The notes below the pieces were generated by a model. It was not told the origin of the DNA, made no database searches, and saw only the letters and a list, made by a program, of their open reading frames with translations. The position numbers and the translations under genes were made by a program. A stretch of 48,524 bases of DNA, taken from NCBI GenBank assembly GCA_001465935.1, contig LNKV01000125.1, positions 1 through 48,524 on the forward strand, given 5' to 3'. The stretch's first letter is position 1. The number at the start of each line of letters is the position of its first letter. The DNA is from Clarireedia homoeocarpa. Taxonomy: Eukaryota > Ascomycota > Leotiomycetes > Helotiales > Rutstroemiaceae. This document shows positions 21,831 to 34,703 of this stretch, piece by piece.

Positions 21831-22863
21831 AAGTCAAATTAATAATCTAGAATATATAATTAAATATATCGAGACTAAAATCAATACTAATATTAATATA
21901 ACTAAAATAATTTAAACTAAGACTAAATCCCTTAATATCAAAAAATTAAATATTAATCTAATTATTCTATTTAATACTAAGTTTAATACTAAGTTTAATA
22001 TTATTATTAAACCGACTTTCACTTTAATAGCTACTATTAAAACTAATAACTTATAAACTACTATAGAAGCTAAAAAGTCTATTAAGAAAGTTAAGAAAGT
22101 AACTAATTAATTAATTCTAATTCGGGATTAATATAAGTCTATCTCTTTATTATAACTTCGGAATTTATTTAATAAAACTTTTAAACTAAAAAGTATTAAA
22201 AGATTTATTATATTAATTATTTCGATTATAATTAATAAGAAGAATTTAGTTATTATTATTATAACCTTTTATATTATTAACTTTTTAATTAAGAAGTTAG
22301 TAATTTAAAAAAAAACTATTAATTTCCAAATTATTTAAAAAGATAAATTATAATTTAAAGTAGTACTATATAATATTCCCACTAATAACTTTAATAGAAT
22401 AGAGTTAATCTTGAATAAACTTAAGACTTTTAATAAGAGTTTAAAATTAAAACTTATTAAACTATCTTATTAATTTAGTTTAATTAATAACCGAGTAACT
22501 AAAAAAACTAGTTTAATAATAGTCTTATTTATAACTAGTAAGAAAGTAGATAAGTATATATATAATTATATATATATAACTAGTATTAATTATTAAGTCG
22601 AAAAGTTATTAATAATAATTAGATCTATTTAATATATTAAGTATCTAGATTTTAATTATATAATATAATATTATAAAAAAGTAGCTAAATATAATTTATA
22701 TAATAATCTATATAATACTTTCTAATACTATTATAATATTTATAATAAAAAAAATAAAAACTATTTTTATTTAGTATTTAAATATACTAATTATAAATTA
22801 GTATATAATACTAATTTAAAAGATTATAAAGTATATAAAGTTATTAAATAAATTAGTTTATAA
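21831..22863 (+). pseudogene. NL11 ORF1, C-terminal two thirds
   Basis: It opens with QINNLEY..RYIETK, passes the Lys-rich section (TLN and IEKLN repeats) and the PTNNFN region, and reaches the knuckle at about 22720-22820, where Cys and His read Tyr. It ends at TAA 22861-22863, the same stop position as in NL6 and NL8. More mutated than NL8, less than NL22. Confidence 0.8.
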
Positions 22864-22871
22864 TTAGCTCG

Positions 22872-24223
22872 GATATAAAAATTATATAAATAAATTTAAA
22901 TTAAAGTAATCTTATAATTAAATTAGTATTATAATTAGCTATTAAGTTTAATATTGATTTAATAATAATCTAAGAACTTTAAATTATTACTAATACTAAT
23001 ATTAGTATTAATAACTTTTTAAATAGTTAGTTAATATTATATATTAACTTTACTTAAATCTTAGTTTTTATTAAAAACTTCTAATTACAAACTCTTATTT
23101 ATATTATTAAAATACTAGCTACTAATATAATATTAATAGCTAATAATACTAATTTCGATTTATTAATATTAAAGTTAAATAAGAGGAATAATATACTCGA
23201 AATAACTAATATTTATAATAAAACTAGTTAAGTTGAAAGCGAACTAGTTAAAATAATCGAAAGAAATTTATTTCTAAAAACTATTTTAACTAATTCGTTT
23301 ATATTAAAAGATTTTAATATATATTATTTTTAGTAAAATTCTAATTTAGCTATTATCTTAAATAGAACCTAATTAGCTAATTAGATTAAAGAAAATAACT
23401 TTAATTTATTAAATATTTTTAAAACTAATATCTTTTTTAAAGAAGTTAGTTTATTAGTTATTAATTTAATTTTAACTACTTTCAAATTAACAAAGTATAT
23501 TGATAATTAGTAAGTATTAAACAATATTAGTTTAGATTATTTATTAATTTTATTTATTATAAAAAAGATAAATTAAAAGTTAAATAACCTACTTTAATCC
23601 TTTAATACTAAGCTAACTAATTAGAGATTATTTAAAACTAGTTTAGTTAATTTAGTTGAAAATAGTTTAATTCTTAGTTAGAGACCCCTAAAGTTTACTA
23701 GAGTTAATTTAAAACTTAATTCAATTAATTAAAGCTATTTAGAATCGATTAACTTAGAACTAACTCGACTAATCGAGCTAGTAGCTAATAAAGCGATTTC
23801 TAAAATAAAGTCGATATTAAGAGCTAAGCCTTAGTAGACTAGCGAGCTAAAATATTTAAGAAAATCAATATTACTAATTTAAAGAAAGTTAAAGTTACTT
23901 GATTTAGTAATTTATTAAGAATAATACTAACTAGTATATAATTCTTATTTTTCAGTTATTAAATATACTAAAAAAGACTACTAGAATAGCTTTTTAGAAG
24001 CTAGTAACTTAAAGATAATTTATAAAGTTTTTAACTATACTAAGCTTTATTTAGATTATAAACTACCGATTATATCCAGTTAAACTAGTTTTAAAGAGAA
24101 AGCGACTATTTTAAAGACTACTCTCTTTTTACAATCTCTAATATCGACTAGTCCCGATTAGGCAGGTTATATAACTAATAGCTAGCCCGAGCTAGTAATT
24201 AGCGAGCTAAAATTAGTTTATTT

Positions 24224-24225
<2 letters not shown>
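22872..24225 (+). pseudogene. NL11 ORF2 N-terminal part: endonuclease
   Basis: It runs from the N-terminal VNLNQS-like block through the endonuclease: QEPW now reads stop-E-L-N/stop, the VNIYNET block near 23205-23225 and the KDFN block near 23320 (Gly of GDFN gone). It continues to the region just before the RT GPDG motif and is cut at 24225. The RT catalytic box is absent. Confidence 0.8.

Positions 24226-24258
<33 letters not shown>
24226..24258 (-). repeat. Poly(T) run, reversed tail of NL12
   Basis: 33 uninterrupted T, the complement of the 3' poly(A) of NL12. The longest homopolymer in the window. Confidence 0.85.
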
Positions 24259-24260
<2 letters not shown>

Positions 24261-24531
24261 TCTTTTTAATAATTTATATAAGTTTAAGATTATAGTAAGT
24301 CGGTTAGTAGTTATTCTATTAACGTCTAAATATATATAAATTAATTATATATTTTTCTAATTTATTAAAATAATATTGAGAGTCTAGCTCTAGTAAATAA
24401 AATAATAATATTAATAATAATTAAAAAGTAAAATTCCGGATCTAAATAATATTAAAGAAAATATTAAATCTAAATAGCCTAATTATATAATATTAAAGGT
24501 CTTAATATTGTTTTCGTATTTTAGCCTATAA

Positions 24532-27500
24532 TTAGACTTTTGATCTAATTAGATAATATTTTTAAGAATAGATATTAGTTTCACTTATATAAACTAGACT
24601 AGTATTTATTCTAAGTTTAATATTAAATAAAAACTTTAAGTTTAATTAATTAGTATTTAGTTTATCTTATAGCTTTCTTTATACTAAAGTAAATTAATAG
24701 TATATTAATATTAAATACTTAGTAATCTCTTTTTAACTATATATATATCTATTAAACAAATTAAGGTCTAATTAATATAAATAGGTTTTAAGATATCTAT
24801 AATTTATTTTAAACTAATAAAAGGTATTAATAACTATATACTTTATACTAAGTAAGATCGAGAGTTTATTTCGGATAACTAATTTATAAATTAATAAATA
24901 ATTAGTTTCTTTAGCTAATTAGTTAACTTTCGATTTAGTATATTATTTTAATACTAGTGCCTAGTCTTGGGACTTAATATACTTGATAATAGAGCCTAGA
25001 TAGCCGAAGCTAGTTATAATTATATAAGGGTTAATACTAATACCTTTTTTAACTAATTTATTAATTAGCTCGTTTCTTTCGATATCGTAATATTCTAGAA
25101 CCTATACTAGTTTAATACTAATATCTTTTTTAATTATTTCGGTATTAGCTTTATAAACTCGTATTAACTATTCTTAATCTAGATTATTATTTAATAATAT
25201 TAAGTAAGTTAATACTAATTAGTTATTATTATATATTATATACTCTTAATATTAGTTTGTTAATTAGTTAGCTAATTCGGTTACTTAAGTAATACTCTCT
25301 AGCTCTCTATTATAAACTAGCTAATTTAAACTAATATTCTAATTATAGTTTTTTAATAAAGTTTAATTAGAGTTTAAAAGAACTAAGTTTATATCTATTC
25401 TAAAAAAGTTACTAAGTTAGAAGTTATTTATATAAAGGAATAATTAATTAGTTATTAGTATTAAAACTTTATCTTTATAGTTTTTAACTTCTTTCTTTTT
25501 TAGTAAATAGTTAATTTAGATTATATAAAGTATAATAGCTACTTAAAAGAGAAATTTAAATAACTAGATTTTTTTGAAATTAATAAAATCAACTAAATAA
25601 TATATTAATCGTTTAATCCGGATTATTTAAGTTAATCTAGTATTTTTTAAAATTAAGTTATTATTATTATCGTTATCGCTTTTAAAGGCTAGTAACTAGA
25701 TCTAGACTAATTAGTAACTAAGATAGTTTTTAACTAGCTTTAATATTCTAAAAGTATATTAATAAGTTATTATATCTAACTATATTTAGAGTAGAACTAA
25801 TATAACTTTTACTTTTATTAGTATTACTAAACTAGTTTTAAATATATCTAGGATTTTATATAATATTAAGTTTTATAAGTTTTATAACTAACTTTTAATA
25901 CTAACTTAGTTTTTCTATTATATAAAGAACTTATAGTCGGATATACTAATAATATAAATAAGATAAAGTTAATATATTATAAAAGAGGATAAGTTATATT
26001 AAGTATTAGTTAGTTAACTAATTTATAGAAAAGCGGTTTTAGTTTAATTAATATATATTATTATATAATATTTAAATTTTAGTATCTTGTTAAAATAAAT
26101 ATCTAATTATCTAACTACTTTTAAAGAATATATTATTTAGCTATTCGGTAAATTAACCGGATTAGTCGCTTTTTAGTTAGAATAAAAATATATTAGTTTA
26201 GTTTTATCTAAATCGAATTTAATATTATTTAATATTCTAAGTATATAAAGCTTTTTAGTTTTTTTTTCTAATATTCGATAATTCTTTTTTAAACTAGTTA
26301 AGTTAGTTACTAGTATTATATCGTTTATATAAAACTAAATTAAATAGTTAATTAATAGGAAAAGATCGCGGATATAAATTAAAAATAAAATAAAACTAAT
26401 TAGACTACTTTAGAGAATATCGATATTAATTAATTAAAATAATTTAATATAATTATCGAAACTAAGTTTTAATAGCTAGTCTTTTAAAAAGTAGTTATTT
26501 TAAACTATAAGGCTAATTAGAAGACTAAACTTCTTTAGTATTACTAATAATTAATTTTTTAAAATATAATCGAAAGCTCTTTTAATATTAAGAAATAAAA
26601 CTAATATTTTAAATTTAATATTATTTTAGATTTTAATTACTAATATTAGTACTATATTAATAACGAACTTTTTAAATTTACTACTAATTTAGAAATTATA
26701 TAATAAGCTAGTAATCTCGGTTAAATAAACTAGTCTCTTAATTAGTATCTTTTTATTTATTTTATTTAAATAATTAAGAAATGAGATAACCTTATATATT
26801 TTTAAAACTAAATAATCGAGTTTAACTAGTTTTTTAAATATAGTATTAGTAGTTTATTTCTAATAAATAGAATAATAACTAAAATTAATTAATAAACTAT
26901 ATATTTAAAAGAATATATTAGAAATAACTTAGTAAACTTTATTAATAATATCTTAAGTAATTCTATTAGATCCGAACGTTTTTCTTTTAATTTTAGTTAA
27001 ATAAGTTAATTTTAATTTACTAATTACTAACTTAAGCTAGTTATCAATTATATAATCTATCTAATTAAAACTAATTAATAAAGAGGGCTTTAAAAAGAGA
27101 GTAGTCTTTAAAATTATCACTTTTCTTTTAAAGCTAGTCTAGTTAGAAATAGTCGATAGTTTATAATCTAAATAAAACTTAGTATAATTAAAAGTTTTAT
27201 AAATTATCTTCGAGTTGCTAACCTTTAAGAAACTATTCTAATAATCCTTTTTAGTATATTTAATAGTCGAAAAATAAGAATTATATACTAGTTAGTATTC
27301 TTTTTAATAAATTTTAAAGTTAAAAAGTTTTAATTTTCTTTAAACTAGTAATATCGATTTTCTTAAATATTTTAACTTACTAATCTACTAAAACTTAACT
27401 TTTAATATCGACTTTATTTTCAAAATTACTTTATTAGCCGCTAGCTCGATTAGTCGAGTTAGTTTCAAGCTAATTAACTTTAAATAGTTTTAATTAGTTA

Positions 27501-28371
27501 TATTAAACTTTAAATTAATTCTAGTAAACTCTAAGAGTTCTTAATTAAGAATTAAACTATTTTCGATTAAATCAATTAGACTAGTTTTAAATAGTCTCTA
27601 ATTAACTAGTTTAGTATTATAAGATTAAAGCGGGTTATTTAACTTTTAATTTTACTTTTTTTATAATAAATAAAATTAATAAGTAATTTAAATTAATATT
27701 ATCTAATACTTACTAATTATTAATATATCTTGTTAACCTTGAAATAACTAAAGTTAAATCAATAATTAACTAACTAATCTCTTTAAAGAAAGTATTAATC
27801 CCGGGATTATTTAATAAATCAAGGTTATTATCTTTAATCTAATTAACTAATTAGATTCTATTTAAGATAATAGTTAAATTAGAGTCTTACTAAAAATAGT
27901 ATATATTAAAATCTTTTAATATAAGCGAATTAGTTGAAATAGCTTTTAAAAATAAACTTCTTTTAATTATTTTAGTTAATTCGCTTTCGATTTAACTAGT
28001 CTCGTTATAAATATTAACTATTTCGAGTGTATTACTCCCCTCGCCTAACTTTAATATTAATAAGTTAGAATTAGTATTATTAACTATTAGTATTATACTA
28101 GTAGCTAGTATTTTAGTAATATAAATAAAGGTTTATAACCGGAAGTTTTTTATAAGAGTTAGGATTTAAATAAAGCTAGTATATAATATTAACCGATTAT
28201 TTAAGAAGTTACTAGTACCGGTACTAGTATCAGTATTAATATCGGTAATAATCTAAAGTTCTTAGATTATTATTAAATCGATATTAATCTTAATAGCTAA
28301 TTATAATATTAATTTAGTTACTAAACTACTTTAGTTTAAATTTATTTATATAACTCTAATATCCGAGCTAA
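24532..28371 (-). pseudogene. NL12 ORF2: endonuclease / RT / RNase H
   Basis: Full-length ORF2 on the minus strand with its stop at 24532-24534. The catalytic box (26320-26331) reads YIND: the first Asp is Asn. A one-base insertion in a T run (T7 at 27656-27662 where NL14 and NL24 have T6) shifts the frame between RT and endonuclease; since it is in a homopolymer it could also be a sequencing error. The endonuclease Trp codon is TAG (28253-28255). The linker Asp/Ser run is at about 25660-25690. Confidence 0.85.
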
Positions 28372-29108
28372 TTATAAATTAACCTGTTTAGTAACTTTAT
28401 ATACTTTATAATCTTTAAAGTTAGTATTATATACTAGTTTGTAATTAGTATATTTAAATACTAAATAAGAATAGCTTTTACTCTTTTTATTATAAATACT
28501 ATAATAATATTAGGAGATATTATATAACTTGTTATATAGATTATATTTAATTACTTTTTTATAATATTATATTATATATTTAAAATCTAAGTATTTAATA
28601 TACTAAATAGATCTAGTTATAACTAATAGTCTTTTAGTTTAATAATTAGTTCTAGTTATATATATATAATTATATATATATTTATCTATTTCCTTATTAA
28701 TTATAAATAAAACTATTATTAAATTAGTTCTTTTAGTTACTTAGTTATTAACTAAACTAAACTAATAAAGTAGTTTAATAAGTTTTAATTTTAAACTCTT
28801 ATTAAAAGTCTTAAACTTATTTAAAACTAGTTTTATTCTATTAAGTATATTAAAGTTATTAGTCGGAATATTATATAATACTACTTTAAACTATAGTTTA
28901 TTCTTTTAAATAGTCTAGAAGCTAATAATCTTTTTCTAAATTACTAGCTTCTTAATTAAAAAGTTAGTAATATAAAGGGCTATAATAGTAATAACTAGGT
29001 TCTTTTTATTAATTATAATCGAAATAACCGAAATAATAGATCTTTTAATACCTTTTAGCTTAAAAGCCTTATTAAGCGAATTTCGAAGTTGTAATAAAGA
29101 AATTAATA
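28372..29108 (-). pseudogene. NL12 ORF1 C-terminal part (truncated by gap)
   Basis: Minus-strand ORF1 from the stop at 28372-28374 to the N run. The knuckle cysteines and histidines read Tyr (28420-28520). Upstream it contains the AT palindrome region and the TYQL-like block. The N-terminal half is not in the assembly. Confidence 0.8.
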
Positions 29109-29203
29109 NNNNNNNNNNNNNNNNNNNNNNNNNNNNNNNNNNNNNNNNNNNNNNNNNNNNNNNNNNNNNNNNNNNNNNNNNNNNNNNNNNNNNNNNNNNN
29201 NNN
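29109..29203. other. Assembly gap, 95 N
   Basis: A run of N. The left side is NL12 ORF1, the right side the near-unmutated sliver NL13. The stated length need not be the real size. Confidence 0.98.
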
Positions 29204-29325
29204 ATCGATCGACTATTTAAGTAATTTGAGTCTTCTGTAATAATCCAAGGTTCCTGGATTATTAATAAGTCGATTTTTAACTCAATAGCTAACTCGAGAG
29301 CTGATTCAGTTCCCGGTGAACTTTA
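29204..29325 (-). pseudogene. NL13: start of a young subfamily A ORF2 (endonuclease N-terminus)
   Basis: On the minus strand this reads SSPGTESALELAIELKID, then LLIIQEPWI and the following codons of the endonuclease. Over the first ~75 shared codon bases it differs from NL4 (1735-1815) at only a couple of sites, both of RIP type, and is the less mutated of the two (no stop in the piece). The remainder of the copy would lie inside the gap. At its upstream side (29308-29322) an inverted repeat AGTTC/GAACT sits at the junction with NL14. Confidence 0.8.
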
Positions 29326-29349
29326 TTTTTAGCCAGTTTTTAGCCTATA

Positions 29350-32300
29350 TTAGGCTTCTGACCTAGTCATGTGATATTTTTGGGAGCAGATATTAGTTTC
29401 GCTTATATAAGCTAGACTAGCGTCTATTCCGGGTTTAGTGTTAAATAAAAGTTCTAAGCTTAATTAGTTAGTATTTAGCTTATCTCGTAGCTTCCTTCGT
29501 ACTAGAGTAAATTAACCGTATACTAGTATTAAGTACTCAGTAGTCTCTTTTTAGCTGTATATACACCTGTTAGACGGGCTAAAGCCTAATCGGTGTAAAT
29601 AGACTTTAAGGTATCTATAGTCTATTTTGAGCTGATAAAAGGCGCTAGCAGCTATACACTTTATACTAGATAGGATCAAGAGCTTATTTCGGGTAACTAA
29701 TTTATAAGTTGATAAATAATTAATCCCTTCGGCTAATTAATTAACTTTCGATTTAGTATATTGTTCTAGTACTAGTACCTAGTCTTGGGACTTAATACAC
29801 TTAATAGTAGAGCCTAGGTAGCCGAAGCTAGTTGTAGTTATATAAGGGTCGGCGCTAGCGCCTTCTTTAGCTAATCTGTTAGCTAGCTTATTTCCTTCGA
29901 CGTCGTAATATCCCGGGACCTATATTAGCTTAATACTAGTATTTTTTTTGACTATTTCGGTACTAGCTTTATAAACTCGTATTAGCTATTCTTAACCTGG
30001 GTTGTTGTTTAGCGATATTAAGCGAGCTAATACTAATTAGTTATCGCTATATACTATATACTCTTGATATTAGCTTGCTAATTAGCTAGCTAATTCAGTT
30101 GTTTAAGTAATACTCTTTAGCTCTCTATTATAGACTAGCTGATTTAAGTCAATATTCCAGTTATAGCTTTTTAATAAAGCCTGATTAAAGTCTAGAAGGG
30201 CTAAGCTTATACTTATTCCGGGAAAGTCACTAAGCTGAGAACTGTTTATATAAAAGGATAATTAATTAGCTGTTAATATTAAAGCTTTATCTTTATAGCT
30301 TTTAGCTTCTTTCTCTTTTAGTAGATAGTTAATTTAGACTATATAAGGTGTAGTAGCTGCCCAAAGGGGAAATTTAAATAGCTGGATTTTTTCGAGACTA
30401 GCGAAGTCGGCTAAGTAATATATTAATCGTCTAATCCGGATTATTTAGATTAGTCTAGTATTTTTTAGAATTAGGTTATTATCGCTGTTACTATCACTGT
30501 CGGAGGCTAGTAACTGGGCCCAGACTAATTAGTAGTTAGAGTAGTTTTTAGCTAGCTTTAATATTCTAAAAGTATATTAATAGATTACTACGTCTAATTG
30601 TATTTAGAGTAAGACTAATATAATTTCTACTTTTATTAGTATTACTAGACTAATCTTAAATATACTTAGGATTTTATATAGTACTAAGTTTTATAGACTT
30701 TGTAACTAGCTCTTAATACTAGCTTAGTTTTTCTACTATATAGAGGACTTATAGTCGGATATACTAGTAACGTAAGTGAAGTAAAGCTGATATATTATAA
30801 AAGAGAATAAGTTATATTAGATATTAGTTAGCCGGCTAATTTGTAGAAAAGCGGTTTTAGCTTAGCTAATATATATTAATATATAATATTTAAATTTTAA
30901 TATCTTATTAAAATAAATATCTAGCTATCTAACTACTTTTAAGAGATATATTACTTAGCTATTCGGTAAATTAATCGGATTAGTCGCTTTTCGATTAGTA
31001 TAAAAATATATTAGTTCAGTTTTATCTAAATCGAACTTAATACTATTTAATATTCTAAGTATATAAAGCTTTTTAACTTCTTTTTCTAGTATCTAGTAAT
31101 TCTTTTTTAAACTAATCGAGTTAGTTACTAATACTATATCGTCTATATATAACCAAACTGAGTAGCTGATTAGTAAGAAGAGGTTATAGATATAGATTAA
31201 AAATAAAATAAAACTAATCAAGCTATTTTAAAGGATATTAGTATTAATTAGCTAGAATAACTTAATATAGCTATCGAAGCTAAGTCTTAATAGCCGGTCT
31301 TCTAAAAAGTAACTAATCTAAACTATAAAGCTAATTGGGAAGTTAAGCTTCTTTAATATTACTAATAATTGATTTTTTGAAATATAGTCGAAAGCTTCTT
31401 TAATATCGAGAAATAAGACTAATATTTTAAACTTAATATTATTTTAGATTTTAGTTACTAGTATTAGTACTATATTAATAGCCGACTTTTTAAACTTACT
31501 ACTAATTTAGAAATTATATAATAAGTTAGTAGTCTCGGCTAAATAGGCTAGTTTCTTAGCTAGTATCCTTTCATTTATTTTATTTAAATAATTAAGAAGC
31601 GAGATAACTTTATATACTTTTAAAACTAAGTAGTTAGATTTAGTTAGCTTTTTAAATATAATACTAATAGCTTACTTCTAATAAATAGAGTGGTAGTTAT
31701 ATACTTAGAAGAATATATTAAAAATAGCTTAGTAAGCTTTATTAATAATATCTTAAGTAATTCTATTAAGTCTAAGTGTTTTTCCTTTGATTTTAATCGA
31801 ATAAACTAATTTTAACTTATTAATTACTAACTTAGACTAGTTATCAATTGTATAACCTGCTTAATCGGGACTAGTTAATAAAGGGGGCTTTAGAAAGAAA
31901 GTAGTCTTTAAAATTATTACTTTTCCTTTAAAGCTAGTCTGGTTAGAAATAGTTGGTAGTTTATAATCTAAATAAGGTTTAATATAGTTAAAAACTTTAT
32001 AAATTATCTTTAGGTTACTAGTCTCTAAAAAACTATTCTAGTGATCCTTTTTAGTATACTTAATAACTAAAAAATAAGAATTATATATTAGTTAGTATTG
32101 TTTTTAATAAAAAACTAGATCTGATAAATTTAGCTTTAATTTTCTTTGAGTTAATAATATCGATTTTCTTAAATATTTTAACTCGCTAGTCTACTAAAGC
32201 TTAACTCTTAGTATCGACTTTATTTTAAAAATCGCTTTATTAACTATTAGCTTGATTAATCGAGTTAGTTTTAAACTAATCAACTTTAAATAGCTTTAAT

Positions 32301-33164
32301 TAGTTATATTAAACTTTAAATTAATTCTAGTGAACTTTAAGAGTTCTTAATTAAGAATTAAACTATTTTCGATTAAATCAATTAAACTAGTCTTAAATAG
32401 TCCCTAATCAACTAGCTTAGTATTATAAGATTAAAGCGAGTTATTTAACTCTTGATTTTACTTTTTTATAGTAAATAAAATTAATAGGTAATCTGAACTA
32501 ATATTATTTAATACTTATTAGTTATTAATATACTTTATTAACTCTAAAGTAACTAAAATTAAATTAATAATTAACTAACTAATCTCTTTAAAGAAAGTAT
32601 TAGTTCTAAGATTATTTAATAAATTAAAGTTATTATCTTTAATTTAATTTATTAATTAAGTTCTATTTAAAGTAATAATCGAATTAGAGTTCTACTAAGA
32701 GTAATATATATTAAAGTCCTTTAATATAAACGAATTAATCGAAATAGTTTTTAGAAATAAATTTCTTTCAATTATTTTAACTAATTCGCTTTCGACTTAA
32801 CTAGTCTTATTATAAATATTAACTATTTTAAGTATATTATTCCCCTTATTTAGCTTTAATACTAATAAGTTAGAATTAGTATTATTAGCTATTAGTATTA
32901 TATTAGTAGCTAGTATTTTAATAATATAAATAAGGGTTTGTAGTTAGAAGTTTTTTATAAAAACTAGGATTTAAATGAAACTAGTATATAATATTAACTA
33001 ACTATTTAAGAAGTTGCTAGCGCGGGTACTAGTATCGATAATAATCCAAGATTCTTGAACTATTATTAAATCGATATTAAACTTAATAGTTAATTATATT
33101 ACCGATTTAATTATAAAACTACTTCGATTTAAATTTACTTATATAATCTTTATATCCAAGCTAA
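29350..33164 (-). pseudogene. NL14 ORF2: endonuclease / RT / RNase H
   Basis: Complete ORF2 on the minus strand. Stop at 29350-29352, YIDD intact at 31138-31149, endonuclease QE-S-W with Trp at 33046-33048; all three are in the same frame. A 24-base deletion relative to NL24 removes eight codons near 31695. The C-terminal third is the best-preserved RNase H in subfamily B: IDASLAYISETNICSQKYHMTRSEA at the end is nearly clean. The Asp/Ser linker is at 30478-30503. Stops increase toward the endonuclease end. Confidence 0.88.
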
Positions 33165-34703
33165 TTATAGATTAACTTGTTTAATAGTTTTATATATTTT
33201 ATAATCTTTCGAGTTAGTATTATATACTAATCTATAATTAATATATTTAAATACTAAGTAAGAATAGCTTTTACTTTTTTTATTATAAATATTATAATAA
33301 TATTGAGAGGTATTATATAGTTTATTATATAAGTTGTATTTAGTTTTTTTTTTATAATATTATATTATATATTTAAAACCTAAGTACTTAATATACTAAA
33401 TAAACTTAATTATAATTAATAGTTTCTCGGTTTAGTAACTAGTTCTAACTATATATATATAGTTGTATATATATTTATTTACTTTTTTACTAGTTATAAA
33501 TAAGATTATTATTAAACTAGTTCTTTTAGTTACTTAGTTATTAATCGAGTTAAACTAATAAAGTAGTTTAATAGGTTTTAACTTTAGATTCTTATTAAAA
33601 GTTTTAAATTTATTTAAGACTAGCTCTATTTTATTAAATATATTAAAGTTATTAGTCGAAATACTATATAATACTACTTTAAACTATAATTTATTCTTTT
33701 AAATAATCTGGAAACTAATAGTCTTTTCTTAAATTACTAGCTTCTTAATTAAAAAGTTAGTAGTATAAAGGGTTATAATAATAATAACTAAGTTCTTCTT
33801 ATTAATTGTAATCGAAATAGCCGATATAATAAGTCTTTTAATATCTTTTAATTTAAAAACCTTATTAAACGAGTTCCGAAGTTATAATAGAGAAATAAGT
33901 TTATATTAATCTCGAATTAGAATTAATCGATTAGTTACTTTTTTAGTTTTTTTAATAAGTTTTTTAATATTAATAATAGTTTATAAGTTATTAGTATTAG
34001 TAGTAGTTATTAAAGCGAAAGTCAATTTAATAGTAATATTAAGTCTAATATTAAATCTAGTATTAAATATAATATTAAATAGAATAATCAGATTAATATT
34101 TAATTTTTTGATATTAAAAGATTTAGTTTTAGTTTAAACTATTTTAGTTATATTAATATTAATAGTAGTTTTAGTCTCGATATATCTAATTATATATTCT
34201 AAATTATTAATTTATCTTATTAATAATTAACTAACTTTCTTAATTTAATTAAACTTAATATATTCTTAAAAGATTTTAATTAAGTTTAAAATATTAGTTT
34301 ATTTTTTTCTAGATTTAACTAATAATAAAACTTTAATTAATAAATTATAGGTTTATAAGATTTTAGTATTAGTAGAATTATTAGTAGATTTAATAGTTCT
34401 CGGATTTTTATTAATTCGATTAACTAGAGAGAAAGAGTTAATTCTTTTAAATAATTAAAATAAGATTTTATTTATAGTAAATCTAAAAAGGAGATTTATA
34501 TTCAGATTATCTAAAAGACTAGATATATTAATTTAAAAGTTAAATTTATAAGTAATTAGTAAAGTCGACGATATAGTAATATCTATAATTAAAACTAGAA
34601 AACTAGATTTAATAATAGTTAAGATAATTAAAAAGATAATTAAAAAGAAATTAGTTTCTAAATTCTAAATATTTTAATTAATTAATATCGAGAGGCTTTC
34701 TAT
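33165..34703 (-). pseudogene. NL14 ORF1: RNA-binding, zinc-knuckle protein
   Basis: 513 codons on the minus strand from ATA (TAT at 34701-34703, former ATG) to TAA at 33165-33167. The N-terminus reads MESLSILINQNIWN-like with Gln and Trp as stops. It has the NKNPRT block, an Ile/Lys/Thr-rich middle with repeated LN and TK pairs, and the knuckle with Tyr in place of Cys/His (33215-33330). The stop sits next to the start of ORF2. Confidence 0.85.

Larger units (their letters stand above)
21831..24225 (+). mobile_element. NL11: internal LINE fragment, subfamily B
   Basis: A plus-strand copy lacking both ends. It starts in the middle of ORF1 (matching NL6 from about 7940), runs through ORF1 and the endonuclease, and stops at the beginning of the RT where the poly(T) of NL12 starts. 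A 9-base deletion at about 22390 removes three ORF1 codons that NL6 and NL8 have. The left junction with NL10 is a head-to-head strand switch. Confidence 0.83.
24226..29108 (-). mobile_element. NL12: LINE, subfamily B, cut by assembly gap
   Basis: A minus-strand copy with poly(A) tail, hairpin (about 24265-24300), 3' UTR to 24531, complete ORF2 and about 245 codons of ORF1 up to the run of N. It was inserted into NL11. Its right side, with any target-site duplication, lies in or beyond the gap. Confidence 0.85.
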
